Source: Rhodopseudomonas palustris (lineage in GTDB: Bacteria > Pseudomonadota > Alphaproteobacteria > Rhizobiales > Xanthobacteraceae). Taken from it: 64,000 bases of DNA. Both the position numbers and the translations under genes were made by a program. The stretch's first letter is position 1. Every line of letters starts with the position of its first letter. The notes below the pieces were generated by a model. It worked only from the letters and a program-made list of their open reading frames with translations. It made no database searches and was not told where the DNA came from. This document shows positions 26,409 to 36,131 of this stretch, in pieces. Where the stretch lies: the NCBI RefSeq assembly GCF_003591005.1, contig NZ_QYYD01000021.1, positions 1-64,000 of the forward strand, read 5' to 3'.

Positions 26409-26924
26409 ATGACACGCGTGCTGCGGAAGGCGGAGAGCCGGCGCGACAGCAAGGCCCCGTTCTCCTTCAGCGAGCAGTCGCTTCACCGCACGCTCGAGCT
26501 GGTGTTCTACGCCCACATGGAAATGGCCGACCTGGCCAACCAGGTGCTGGCCCTGCACAAGCTCGGCCGGGCTCATCACCGGGTCTTGTACTTCGTGGTG
26601 CAGCAGCCGGGCATCACCGTCAACGAATTGATCTCGATCCTGCGCATCACCAACCAGGCGCTGTCGCGGACGATCAATCAGCTGGCGCAGATGCAGCTGA
26701 TCGAACAGAAACCCGGACAGCAGGACCGCAGGCATCGCTGCAACTTCCCGACCCCGAAGGGCATCGCGCTTTGCCGGCAGCTCACGCGGCTGCAATATCA
26801 GCATATCGACCGGAGCCTTGCCGGCGTGCCGCGCGAGGATCTGAAGGTGTTCTGGGACGTGCTACTGCGGATGGTGCGCGAAAAGGACCGCGCCTGGATC
26901 ACCACATCCGATCAGCTGAAGTGA
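26409..26924 (+). CDS. MarR family transcriptional regulator
   Basis: A 171-residue winged-helix protein. The DNA-binding part reads ITVNELISILRITNQALSRTINQLAQMQLIEQKPGQQDRRH, with the QDRR wing typical of MarR. The ATG at 26409 lies 4 bases after the AhpD-like gene; the longer frame would overlap that gene by 137 bases without conservation. It probably regulates the divergent LIV/ligase operon at 25.7 kb and its own operon. Confidence 0.85.
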   Translation: MTRVLRKAESRRDSKAPFSFSEQSLHRTLELVFYAHMEMADLANQVLALHKLGRAHHRVLYFVVQQPGITVNELISILRITNQALSRTINQLAQMQLIEQKPGQQDRRHRCNFPTPKGIALCRQLTRLQYQHIDRSLAGVPREDLKVFWDVLLRMVREKDRAWITTSDQLK

Positions 26925-27036
26925 CGGCGCCCATCGCGCAGGCCTGGGCCACCACCGTGGCCGGCAGCGTTGTTGCACGTCGCCTTCGCGCACTATGGTG
27001 GCCGGCCGCCGTCTCGGCAGACTTCAAGCTGTCTCT

Positions 27037-27852
27037 TCAGGACGCGAGCGAATAGGACTTGAGCTCGGCTTCAGCATGCCGGGGCGAGAAGCATGTGACG
27101 TGCGCGCCGGGCGAGCTTAGCATGTGAACGCTCCGCTTCATCTCCTCGAGGATCAGCATTTCCTTCTGCTCGAGTTCGCGGACCGTGCCGCCGACGCCGA
27201 GCGCGAATGTGCGGCCGTAGCGCTGGATCGGGGTCATCATGCCGATCACGCCCTTCCCTCGCTGCACGGTGTGCTTGGAAAATACGTAGCCCTGCTTCTG
27301 GATGGTGTGGACCTGCCCCAGCACCTCCGACAGACCCACCCGCTCGGTGTCGCTCTTGCCGTAGTTGATCCGCCGAACCAGCTTGTCGATCGCCGCGTCG
27401 CTTTTCGAGCTCAGCAGCAGCCAACCGAGACCCGACCTTGCGATCGAGCGGACTGTCCCGGCCCTGATTGCGACGTTCGCGCAGGACGCGGGAATGAAAA
27501 CATGAACGTATTGGGCAAAGACGTCACTCTGCGTCGCGATGCTGACCGGCTGTTCGGTGATGGCGCTCAGCCGCTCCATGATGCCGAGCACCTGGTTATC
27601 GTCGAACAGCGCGCCCGGCACCCAGTGTCCGAGAGCGTGGCAGCGCATGGTCGGCATGTAGGTGCGCGAAGCGCGGTCGTAATCCAGATAGCCGAGCATG
27701 ACCAGGCTCTTCAGCAGGACGGACGCGCTCGACACCGGATAGCCGAATTGCTCGGCGATTTCCTTCAAACTCGAAGGTCGCTGGACCACATCGAAATATT
27801 CGAACACTTCGAAGATGCGGCCTGCGGTCTTGATGACGCTTTGTTCAGCCAT
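27037..27852 (-). CDS. IclR family transcriptional regulator
   Basis: A 271-residue IclR-type protein. The winged helix spans about residues 8-70 (AGRIFEVFEYFDVVQRPSSLKEIAEQFGYPVSSASVLLKSL in parts), and the C-terminal effector domain ends near GGTVRELEQKEMLILEEMK. The start at 27852 is favoured because GGGAGG lies 6 bases before the ATG; the frame stays open for 39 more codons without family similarity. It follows a TetR gene on the same strand by 40 bases. IclR proteins often govern aromatic or acyl catabolism; the target here is unknown. Confidence 0.85.
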   Translation of the reverse strand: MAEQSVIKTAGRIFEVFEYFDVVQRPSSLKEIAEQFGYPVSSASVLLKSLVMLGYLDYDRASRTYMPTMRCHALGHWVPGALFDDNQVLGIMERLSAITEQPVSIATQSDVFAQYVHVFIPASCANVAIRAGTVRSIARSGLGWLLLSSKSDAAIDKLVRRINYGKSDTERVGLSEVLGQVHTIQKQGYVFSKHTVQRGKGVIGMMTPIQRYGRTFALGVGGTVRELEQKEMLILEEMKRSVHMLSSPGAHVTCFSPRHAEAELKSYSLAS

Positions 27853-27892
27853 GATAACCTCCCTGGACGTATTTTCGTAAAGCGTGATGCGC

Positions 27893-28519
27893 TCAGCCTG
27901 CATCCTGGCGCGCCAGCCCTCCGACGAGTTGGATGGCCTGGACGCATACCGCTTCGCGATCGAACGCATCCGAATTGACGCGGAGCTGCAGCGCTAAGCC
28001 GCGCAGCATGCCGACAATCAGCGCGGCCAGCACGGCTGGGCGCACGGCTGCGTCGATCTCGCCGTTGGCCTGCGCCTCGACGATCATGCGCTCGAGGTAG
28101 GTGCGGAAAGCCCTGTCGGCCGCAACGAACGCGCTGCGGATCTCGCGATCACTGCCGAGCGCCTCACCAAGCAGCACGTAGAACGCGCGGCTGGCGGAGT
28201 CGGTCGAGGCCTGCGCCAAGAACGATCGGATCGCGGCGTTCAGCGACGCCAGCCCGCCCGGCATCTTGTTGTCGCGGGTGACGCGCTGCAGGAAGCGCTT
28301 CTGCACCTGTTTGGTCACCGCCTGAATCAGGCCGGCCTTCGAGCCGAACCGCGCCATCACCAGCCCATGGCTGAAGCCGGCGCGTTTGGCGATGGCATGG
28401 ATCGACGCCTTGGCGCCTTCGGCGGCCACCAGCTCGATAGCGGCATTGAGGATCGCCTCGGTCGACTCGGCCGCACGCGCGGACTGCTTGCTGACGGCCG
28501 ACGACTGCGCGGCAGGCAT
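27893..28519 (-). CDS. TetR family transcriptional regulator
   Basis: A TetR protein of 208 residues from this start. The DNA-binding domain is STEAILNAAIELVAAEGAKASIHAIAKRAGFSHGLVMARFGSKAGLI read in parts, followed by a helical ligand domain. Two starts are possible: ATG 28519 (used here) and ATG 28546, which would place the start 8 bases from a perfect TATATGATCATATA palindrome and lacks a ribosome site. It is divergent from the phosphotransferase-fold gene and probably represses both through that palindrome. Confidence 0.82.
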   Translation of the reverse strand: MPAAQSSAVSKQSARAAESTEAILNAAIELVAAEGAKASIHAIAKRAGFSHGLVMARFGSKAGLIQAVTKQVQKRFLQRVTRDNKMPGGLASLNAAIRSFLAQASTDSASRAFYVLLGEALGSDREIRSAFVAADRAFRTYLERMIVEAQANGEIDAAVRPAVLAALIVGMLRGLALQLRVNSDAFDREAVCVQAIQLVGGLARQDAG

Positions 28520-28553
28520 GATGACGGTTCTCGTTGCCTCGACCATGGGTTTA

Positions 28554-28567
28554 TATATGATCATATA
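28554..28567. promoter_or_regulatory. Candidate TetR operator TATATGATCATATA
   Basis: A perfect 14-base palindrome lies in the space between a TetR gene and a divergent phosphotransferase-fold gene. TetR proteins usually bind such palindromes in their own divergent promoter. The A/T-rich run stands out in GC-rich surroundings. Confidence 0.6.
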
Positions 28568-28624
28568 CCGAAAGTCGATGCGTCTGGCGTGGTGCATCGG
28601 TCAAAGTCGTGGAGAAGACCCAAG

Positions 28625-29671
28625 ATGCCCCGCGCCTTCGAGCCCGAGCTTGTTCCCGTCCTGCCCAATCACCGGTTCGATGAGGGCGCCTTGCTGCGCT
28701 ATCTGGACAGCCACCTCGCCGGATTCGAAGGCCCGTGCCGCGTGCAGCAATTTCAGGGCGGCCAGTCCAACCCGACCTTTCATCTCGCCGCGGCATCCGG
28801 CAACTACGTGCTGCGCAAGCGGCCAGGCGGGACGCTGGTGCAATCCGCGCATGCGGTCGATCGCGAGTATCGCATCATGGCGGCGCTGGGCGGCACAGGC
28901 GTGCCGGTGCCGAAGGCGCTGCTGTACTGCGCCGACGCTGCGGTGATCGGCACGGATTTCTTCGTCATGGCGCACCTGCCGGGGCGGATTATCACCGATC
29001 CGCTGATCAAAGGCGTCGCCGTGGCCGAGCGCGACGCGATCTACCGCGATCTCGCGCGTACGCTGGCGCGGCTGCACGCGGTTGACCCCGCCAGGGTCGG
29101 CCTCGGCGACTACGGCCGCGTCGGTGACTACATCCCGCGGCAGCTGGCGCGCTGGTCGAGGCAATACGCCGAAACCAACCTGCCGCAGGTGCCGGAGATG
29201 GACGAATTCCTCGGCTGGCTGCGCGAGCGCGTGCCGGCCATTCGCGACGAGACCACGATCGCGCATGGCGACTATCGGCTCGGCAATGTCATCATCCATC
29301 CGACCGAGCCGCGCGTCATCGGCATCCTCGACTGGGAGCTGTCGACGCTGGGCCATCCGCTGGCCGACCTGGCTTATTGCTGCCTGCCCTGGTATCTGCC
29401 GCCCGACTTGAACGGCCTCGCCGATGAAGACGCCGCAACGATTCCGTCGCAGGCGCAATTCGTCGCCGATTATTGCGAGCAGGCGGGGCGCGACGCGATC
29501 CCGGATTTTACCTTCTTCGTGGTGTTCTCGCTGTATCGCTGGGCCGCGATTGTCGCCGGCGTGTATCGCCGGGCGCTCGATGGCAATGCCTCGGATCCGC
29601 GCGCCATCGGCTCGGGCGAGCGCTTCAAGCACATCGTGAAGACGGCGACGGGGCTGATCCGCGCGGCGTAG
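28625..29671 (+). CDS. Phosphotransferase (APH/ACAD10-11 N-terminal type) family protein
   Basis: A 348-residue protein-kinase-like fold of the aminoglycoside-phosphotransferase family. The nucleotide-binding Lys is in YVLRKRPGG, the catalytic loop is IAHGDYRLGNVIIHP with HGDxxxxN, and the metal Asp is in GILDWELSTLGHPLADLA. This subgroup resembles the N-terminal domain of ACAD10/ACAD11, which phosphorylates 4-hydroxyacyl-CoA, so a role in 4-hydroxy acid breakdown is more likely than drug resistance. It faces away from the TetR gene and converges with the amidohydrolase gene, 3 bases apart. Confidence 0.85.
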   Translation: MPRAFEPELVPVLPNHRFDEGALLRYLDSHLAGFEGPCRVQQFQGGQSNPTFHLAAASGNYVLRKRPGGTLVQSAHAVDREYRIMAALGGTGVPVPKALLYCADAAVIGTDFFVMAHLPGRIITDPLIKGVAVAERDAIYRDLARTLARLHAVDPARVGLGDYGRVGDYIPRQLARWSRQYAETNLPQVPEMDEFLGWLRERVPAIRDETTIAHGDYRLGNVIIHPTEPRVIGILDWELSTLGHPLADLAYCCLPWYLPPDLNGLADEDAATIPSQAQFVADYCEQAGRDAIPDFTFFVVFSLYRWAAIVAGVYRRALDGNASDPRAIGSGERFKHIVKTATGLIRAA

Positions 29672-29674
29672 CGA

Positions 29675-30529
29675 TCAGAAGCCGTACAGCGCCGCCGCGT
29701 TGTCAACCAGAATCTTGCGGCGCGTCGCGGCGTCCGGGATGCACGTCAGCATCAGATCGATTAGCACGCTCTCGGCCGGCAGGGTCTCAGGCGTATGGCC
29801 GACATGCGGCCAGTCGCTGCCCCAGACCAGCCGATCCGGGTTAGCAGCGACCAGCGCCTGCATGAAGGCCGCCGTGTCGTCATAAGGCGCGCCCTTGCGC
29901 GTATTTCGATCGGCACCCGAGATCTTGCACCAATAGCGGCCGGTCTTCAGCCGCGCCAGAAAGGACTGAAAACCCGCATAGTGCACGGTCTTATCAGTCA
30001 TGGTGCGGCCCATATGGTCGATCACGAAATCGAGCGGCAGCGCTTCGATCTCGCCCGCGAGCGCGTCGAGGTCGCCGGTCTCGATCCACAGCTGCGCGTG
30101 CCAGCCGCGCTCGGCAATCCGCGGCGCCAGCGTCTTCAAGCCGTCGAAGCTGAGGCCGCCGCTCGACACCGGCTTGCCGTCCTGACGCAGCATGTTGACG
30201 CGCGCGCCGCGAAACCCCGCGGCGGTCAACTCGTCGAGCCGCTTGTCGCTGACGTCGTCCTGCAGCACCGCGACGCCGCGGAGCTTGTCCGGAAAACGCT
30301 TCAGCGCCTGCAAGGTCACTTCGTTGTCGGCACCCGCAGCCAGCGCATGGACGATCACACCGCGCGCGATGCCGATCTCGTCCCACATCGCGAACAGCGC
30401 TTCGACCGGAAACTCCTGCACCGGCGAGAAGCGGCCCTCGGACTGCGCCGGGTAGGTCGCGAACGGCCCGTAGATATGCACGTGACAATCCGTACTTCCG
30501 TCGGGAAGTCGCTTGCTATCATCTGCCAT
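29675..30529 (-). CDS. Amidohydrolase, 2-pyrone-4,6-dicarboxylate lactonase (LigI)-like
   Basis: A 284-residue TIM-barrel hydrolase. It has the N-terminal metal motif DCHVHIYGP, FVIDHMGR in the middle and WGSDWPHVGH near residue 235, the pattern of LigI-type lactonases and related metal-dependent hydrolases. It may open a lactone or pyrone ring. It is the last gene of an operon that starts with a dienelactone hydrolase and runs through a binding protein and LivHMGF. The gap to the LivF-type gene is 21 bases. Its substrate is unproven. Confidence 0.86.
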   Translation of the reverse strand: MADDSKRLPDGSTDCHVHIYGPFATYPAQSEGRFSPVQEFPVEALFAMWDEIGIARGVIVHALAAGADNEVTLQALKRFPDKLRGVAVLQDDVSDKRLDELTAAGFRGARVNMLRQDGKPVSSGGLSFDGLKTLAPRIAERGWHAQLWIETGDLDALAGEIEALPLDFVIDHMGRTMTDKTVHYAGFQSFLARLKTGRYWCKISGADRNTRKGAPYDDTAAFMQALVAANPDRLVWGSDWPHVGHTPETLPAESVLIDLMLTCIPDAATRRKILVDNAAALYGF

Positions 30530-30550
30530 ACTGGCCTCCGCAACCGGCGA

Positions 30551-31247
<697 letters not shown>

Positions 31248-31255
<8 letters not shown>

Positions 31256-32042
31256 CGTCGGATCCGAGATAGGCGGTGATCACCTCGGGATGGCGGAACA
31301 CCTCCTCCGGCGCATCGACGGTGATAGGTCGCCCATCGACCAGCACCAAAGCGCGGCCGCACAGCGCCTTGATCACCGTCATGTCATGCTCCACGATAAC
31401 GACGGTGCGGCCCTGCGCCACCTTCTCGATCAGCGCGATGAAATCCGCGGTCTCGCGCCCGTTCATGCCGGCGGCGGGCTCGTCGAGGAACAGCAGCTTC
31501 GGATCGGACATCAACGCCACAGCCACCGCGAGGCGGCGCTGCACGCCGTAGGACAGCGTATTGCCGATGCGATCGCGATCCTGCGACAGGCCAGACATTG
31601 CCAGGACATCCTCGGCCTTGGCACGAAACGCGGCCATCTCGGTGCGATACGCCTCGCTGCCGACGATGCGACCGATCACCGAATGGGTGAAGCTGGCGTG
31701 GCGGCCGTACAGCAGATTGTCGTAGACGGTGGCCTCGCCGAACACGGCCGTGCGCTGGAACGTGCGCGCCACGCCGGAGCGTGCCACCACATGCGGGCTG
31801 ATCTTGCCGACGTCCTGCGCCAACACCTCGATCCGCCCCGAGGTCGGCTTGGTGATGCCGCAGAGGACGTCGAAGAACGTCGACTTGCCGGCGCCGTTCG
31901 GACCGATGATGCCGAACACCTCGCCCTCGCCCACTGTCAGGCTGACGCCGTTGAGCGCTACCACGCCGCCATAGCGTTTGACGATATCGATGGCGCGGAT
32001 CGCGACCGGCCGACCGCCCGTATCAGCGAGAGCTGTTTGCAC
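31248..32042 (-). CDS. LIV-type ABC transporter ATP-binding protein (LivG-like)
   Basis: A 264-residue ATPase. Walker A GPNGAGKST is at 47-55; the signature reads LSYGVQRRLAVAVAL, a LivG-type variation; Walker B is LLFLDEP. It overlaps the LivM-type gene by 20 bases and the LivF-type by 8. It provides the second nucleotide-binding subunit of the importer. Confidence 0.92.
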
Positions 32043-33051
32043 GGCGACCTCCCTTTAATCGCGACGCCAGGCTGGCGATGATCCTGTGCAGGCCGCCTGG
32101 CGCGAAAATCATGATGACCACGATCAGCAGCGAGAACACCAGCACGCGGACATTGGGATCGAGGTCGAGATAATACGGCAGGATGCTGAAGATCACCGCG
32201 CCGATGATCGGCCCGACCAGCAGCCCGGTGCCGCCGATCAGCACCGCCAGCAGCGCATCGACGGTGTTGGCGACGGAGAAAATCTCGGGGGTGACGATCT
32301 GCGTGTACGGCACGCACAACGCGCCGCCGAGCGCCGCGATCGGCGCGCTGAGCATGAACGCCTTCAGCCGCTGGCGGAACACGTCGACGCCGATCGACTG
32401 CGCAAGGTGGCGGTTCTGCCTCACGCTCTCGATTGCCGCGCCGAATTGCGACGAGCGCACCGCGTGCAGCAGCAGCACCATCGCGATCAGCACCGCGGCG
32501 CACACCCAGAAATAGGATCGCGGCTCGGTCATCAGCAGCGGGCCGAACTTGATCGGGGGGAAGCCGAAAATGCCGAGCGGACCTTCGGTGAGGTGCGTCA
32601 GGTTCAGCGCCGCCACCATCATCACGCCGGACAGGCCCCACGACACAATCGAGAAATAGGCGCCGGTCAGCCGCAGCGTCATCCAGCCGATCGCCGCCGC
32701 GGCCGCCGTCGACAGCAGCATGCCGACCAGGATCGTCACCTCGTAAGGCAGGCCGAACTTCACCATGCCGATGCCGACGCTGTAGGCGCCGAGGCCGAAG
32801 AACACGCATTGGCCGAGCGGCACTTCGCCGAGGCCGCCGAGCATCAGATTGAGGCTGAGCGCGAACAGCGCGAACGCACAGGTGTAGCCCGCGAGAGTGA
32901 TGACGAAGGTGTTGGTGACGAACAGCCCGAACACGACCGCGACAGCGGCGGCCGCAAGCGTCAATGCCGGCACTGCCCACGATCGACGGGGCACGGACGG
33001 CGTCATCATGTCGGGCTGCGCCGCAGCCACATTTTCAACAGAGCCGGTCAT
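32023..33051 (-). CDS. LIV-type ABC transporter permease (LivM-like)
   Basis: A 342-residue membrane protein with about ten hydrophobic helices after a 25-residue cytoplasmic start. LGQCVFFGLGAYSVG, GAYFSIVSWGLSGVMM and LIGGTGLLVGPIIG are the LivM hallmarks. It follows the LivH-type gene by 1 base and overlaps the LivG-type gene by 20 bases. Confidence 0.92.
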   Translation of the reverse strand: MTGSVENVAAAQPDMMTPSVPRRSWAVPALTLAAAAVAVVFGLFVTNTFVITLAGYTCAFALFALSLNLMLGGLGEVPLGQCVFFGLGAYSVGIGMVKFGLPYEVTILVGMLLSTAAAAAIGWMTLRLTGAYFSIVSWGLSGVMMVAALNLTHLTEGPLGIFGFPPIKFGPLLMTEPRSYFWVCAAVLIAMVLLLHAVRSSQFGAAIESVRQNRHLAQSIGVDVFRQRLKAFMLSAPIAALGGALCVPYTQIVTPEIFSVANTVDALLAVLIGGTGLLVGPIIGAVIFSILPYYLDLDPNVRVLVFSLLIVVIMIFAPGGLHRIIASLASRLKGGRRANSSR

Positions 33052-33052
33052 C

Positions 33053-33928
33053 TCAATGCCTGTAGAGTTGCGGGCGGCCCATCAGCCCCTGCGGCCACAG
33101 CAACAGCACCGCGATCACCAGCGTCCATCCGAGCGCCGGCGTCCACGACACCGACACGTAGGTCTCGAACAGCGCATTGGCGACGCCGATCAGCAGCGCG
33201 CCGAGCATCGCACCGGTGATGCTGCCCATGCCGCCGAGGATCACCACGGTGAAGCCTGTGATCAGCGTGGCGTGACCCATCGTCGGATAGGCGGTGACAA
33301 TCGGCGTCAGCAGAGCGCCGGCGAGGCCTGCCGCGGCGACGCCGACCACGAAGGAGAGGCTGCGGATCAGCGGCACGTTGATGCCCGAATACAGCGCCCC
33401 GCGTGGATTCTGCGCCACCGCAAGCACCTGCTGCCCTTTGACTGAGAACCGCAGCCAAAGACCGAACGCCGCCAACACCGCGATCGAAACGACCAGCACG
33501 AAGATGCGCTGCCCGGTAATCAGGATGTTCGCGACGGACAGCGTGGTCTGTGAGAACGGCGAGCTGATCGGATGCGGATCCGGCCCGAACAACAGAATCA
33601 GCGCCGCCACGAAGGCCTGCCCGAGCGCGAAGGTGACGATCAGGGAGCCGTGCGAGCCCTCCTCGTAGACCACGCGGCGGATCACCAGATATTCGGTGAC
33701 GAAACCGACGATCGCTGTGGCCACGAAGGCGATCGGCAGCGACACCAGATATGGCACGCCGTAGCTGTTCAGCAGGAACACCGCATAGGCGCCGATCGCG
33801 AAGAACGCGCCGTGGGCGAAGTTGGCGATGTGCAGGATGCCGAACACCAGCGTCAGGCCGACGGCGATCACCGCGTAGCTGGCGCCGAGCACCAGCCCGT
33901 TGACCAGCGTTTGGATCAGAAGCGTCAT
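33053..33928 (-). CDS. LIV-type ABC transporter permease (LivH-like)
   Basis: A 291-residue membrane protein with about eight helices. GLTLVFGILHIANFAHGAFF is the LivH signature near residues 24-43 and LGGMGSITGAMLGA is the coupling region. It lies 25 bases after the binding-protein gene and pairs with the LivM-type permease. Confidence 0.92.
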   Translation of the reverse strand: MTLLIQTLVNGLVLGASYAVIAVGLTLVFGILHIANFAHGAFFAIGAYAVFLLNSYGVPYLVSLPIAFVATAIVGFVTEYLVIRRVVYEEGSHGSLIVTFALGQAFVAALILLFGPDPHPISSPFSQTTLSVANILITGQRIFVLVVSIAVLAAFGLWLRFSVKGQQVLAVAQNPRGALYSGINVPLIRSLSFVVGVAAAGLAGALLTPIVTAYPTMGHATLITGFTVVILGGMGSITGAMLGALLIGVANALFETYVSVSWTPALGWTLVIAVLLLWPQGLMGRPQLYRH

Positions 33929-33953
33929 GCCCGGCTCCTTGCGATCGCACTCA

Positions 33954-35093
33954 TCACTGCACGCGGACCACTTCGAGCTGGGTCAGCTTGCCGCCCTTGA
34001 CCTGCTGAATATAGAAATTCGGCGCCCGCGCCCGGCCCTTGGCGTCGAATTTCAGCTCGCCGCGCGGCGACGGCCAGGCGTTGTCGCGCAGCGTCTTGGA
34101 GATCTTGTCGTAGTCGGAATCGGTGCCGGCCTTGTCCATCGCGGCGGCGATCGTCTTGACGGCCTCATAGATCACCAGATTGCCCTTGCCGGGGTCGAGA
34201 TTGTACTTCTTCCGATAGGCCTCGATGAACGCATTCGCCTTGTCGTCCGCGCCCGGCACCATGAAGATTTCGCCGGTGATGACGCCGTCCATCGCGCCTT
34301 CCGACGGCGCCAGCATGCCGGGCACCACGACGCCGGGCGACATCACTTCCTTGGGGAAGCCGCCGAGCTGACGGATCTGCTTCCACAGCTGCGCGGCGCG
34401 CGCCGGATAGGCATCCGCGACGTAGATCATCTCCGGATTGAGCGATTTGATCTTGGTGATGATCGAGGTGAAATCGTTGGTCTCGGCGTCGTAGGTCGAG
34501 ACGTTGACGAGTTCGATATTCGCCTTCTTCAGGCTCTCGCGCAGCAGTTCCAGCACCGTCTTGTTGAATTCGGTGTTCTCGCCCATGTAGGCGACGGTCT
34601 TCGGCTTCAGCTTGTCGACGATATAGGCGTTGAACGACATCGCGTTGGCCGAGACGGTGTTGTTGACCTGAAACAGCCATGGGCTGCCCTGCTCGGTGAT
34701 CGCGTCGGCCTGCGCACCGGCGTTGACCTGCAGGATCCTGTTGCGCGTCACCGATGATTCCGCCAGCACTACCGAGCTGTTGGTGCCGCCGGTGATCGCC
34801 TTGACGCGGCCCATCGAAATCAGCTTCTGCACCGCGGCGACGCCGCCCTGCGGCGAGCCCTTCTCGTCCTCGAACACCAGTTCGATCTTGCGGCCGCCGA
34901 GAATGCCGCCGGCGTTGTTGATCTCTTCGACCGCCAGCTCGGCGCCGCGCTTGGAGTCCTGCCCGTAGGTCGCGGCCGCGCCGGACAGCGGCGCTGCGAT
35001 GCCGATCCGCACGGTTTCTTGCGCGATCGCGCCGGAGCTCAAGAAGCCGAGCGCGAGGGCGACCGCGGCGAGGCGCTTCGTCGAGTTATGCAT
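33954..35093 (-). CDS. LIV-type ABC transporter substrate-binding protein
   Basis: A 379-residue periplasmic receptor with a Sec leader (NSTKRLAAVALALGFLSSGAIAQE). The mature start VRIGIAAPLSGAAATYGQDSKRGAELAVEEINNAGG matches Peripla_BP_6. It lies between a dienelactone hydrolase gene (30 bases before) and the LivH-type gene. The operon promoter region, about 0.9 kb upstream before the hydrolase, carries two TTCAC-N4-GTGAA elements. The ligand is likely the pathway acid of the 29.7-44.7 kb block. Confidence 0.9.
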   Translation of the reverse strand: MHNSTKRLAAVALALGFLSSGAIAQETVRIGIAAPLSGAAATYGQDSKRGAELAVEEINNAGGILGGRKIELVFEDEKGSPQGGVAAVQKLISMGRVKAITGGTNSSVVLAESSVTRNRILQVNAGAQADAITEQGSPWLFQVNNTVSANAMSFNAYIVDKLKPKTVAYMGENTEFNKTVLELLRESLKKANIELVNVSTYDAETNDFTSIITKIKSLNPEMIYVADAYPARAAQLWKQIRQLGGFPKEVMSPGVVVPGMLAPSEGAMDGVITGEIFMVPGADDKANAFIEAYRKKYNLDPGKGNLVIYEAVKTIAAAMDKAGTDSDYDKISKTLRDNAWPSPRGELKFDAKGRARAPNFYIQQVKGGKLTQLEVVRVQ

Positions 35094-35123
35094 GCTGTGT
35101 TCCTGAAGGTGCGTTGAGTCGGA

Positions 35124-35867
35124 TCAGAGATTGCGGCGGAACAGCGCGAACAGCCGCTCCCAGTGCCGCTCAGCGCTGTCTTTGTGATAAAGGCGGCGGG
35201 TCGGAAACGCGAAGCCGTGTTCGGATTCCGGATACATTTCGATGTGGCCGTTGACGCCGCTCTCGTCGAAGATCTGTTTGAGCTTCTGTAGATCTTCGTT
35301 GCTGATGTAGTGGTCGTGCTCGGCGCAGGCGAGATACATCTCGCCCTTGATCTTGTGCGCAGCGAGGTGCGCGGAGTCCGGCGCGTCGGTGATCAGGCGC
35401 GCGCCGTAGACCGAGGCCGAGGCGCCAACGCGGTCCGCGAAGGTGCCGGCGTTACGCAGCACATAGCGGCCGCTCATGCAGTAGCCGACCATCCCCACCT
35501 TGCCGGGCCGCGCCATCTTGTCGGCGTCGAGATACTTGAACAGCTCCGCCGTGTCCTCCTCCACCATCGTGTTGGTGAGGTGGCGATTGAGCTTCCACAA
35601 CAATTCGATCTTGTCGGTGTAGGCCGGGTCGCGCAGCCGGTTGGCGTCGAGATCGACATAGCGCGCCAGCCGGTAGTACATGTTCGGCATGATCACGTAA
35701 TAGCCGACCGTGGCGATGCGGCGACACATGTCGGCGAGCTCATCGCGCACGCCGACCGAATCCATGTTGAAGATCACCACCGGGAATGGGCCATCGCCGT
35801 CCGGATGGTAGATGTAAGTGTTCATCGAGCCGTCGCGCGTCGCGATATCGACGACCGATTCCTTCAT
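35124..35867 (-). CDS. Dienelactone hydrolase family protein
   Basis: A 247-residue alpha/beta hydrolase of the dienelactone hydrolase family. The nucleophile elbow GYCMSGRY near residue 118 carries Cys in the GxCxG context, the acid is in AEHDHY and the His in SEHGFAFP. It would hydrolyse a lactone or ester. The ATG at 35867 is preceded by GGAGAGG; the longer frame upstream would run across the regulatory elements and lacks similarity. It heads the operon that continues into the LIV transporter and the LigI-like lactonase, so two lactone-type hydrolases bracket the importer. Confidence 0.88.
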   Translation of the reverse strand: MKESVVDIATRDGSMNTYIYHPDGDGPFPVVIFNMDSVGVRDELADMCRRIATVGYYVIMPNMYYRLARYVDLDANRLRDPAYTDKIELLWKLNRHLTNTMVEEDTAELFKYLDADKMARPGKVGMVGYCMSGRYVLRNAGTFADRVGASASVYGARLITDAPDSAHLAAHKIKGEMYLACAEHDHYISNEDLQKLKQIFDESGVNGHIEMYPESEHGFAFPTRRLYHKDSAERHWERLFALFRRNL

Positions 35868-35968
35868 GAATCCTCTCCGAATTTTGTTTGTTGGCGCATC
35901 GCGCAAGTTGGATCGATTATGCGCCCGCGACCTTCGCCGTCCAGCGGATTCAGGATCGCGCCCAAACT

Positions 35969-35982
35969 TCCACATTCGTGAA
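35969..35982. promoter_or_regulatory. Candidate operator, TTCAC-N4-GTGAA family (one mismatch)
   Basis: TCCAC-ATTC-GTGAA matches the inverted repeat TTCAC-N4-GTGAA with one change. It lies about 100 bases before the dienelactone hydrolase start and 150 bases before the divergent crotonase start, 72 bases from a perfect copy at 36041. Confidence 0.5.
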
Positions 35983-36040
35983 AATCGCCGAAGCAGCACG
36001 TGACCGAACGTCGCCGCCGCGCCTGGGTAGCTGCCCAGAA

Positions 36041-36054
36041 TTCACGGATGTGAA
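36041..36054. promoter_or_regulatory. Candidate operator TTCAC-N4-GTGAA (perfect arms)
   Basis: TTCAC-GGAT-GTGAA has perfect 5-base arms and lies 78 bases before the crotonase ATG, in the divergent space shared with the dienelactone hydrolase operon. The same arms occur at 43337-43350 between two other genes of the block. Confidence 0.6.
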
Positions 36055-36131
36055 AGACGCCGCTCGCGGGCGAATTTGCTTGGCACCGCGCGCCCCGTCG
36101 CGATACGCGCGACCAGCACCGGAGGCTACTC

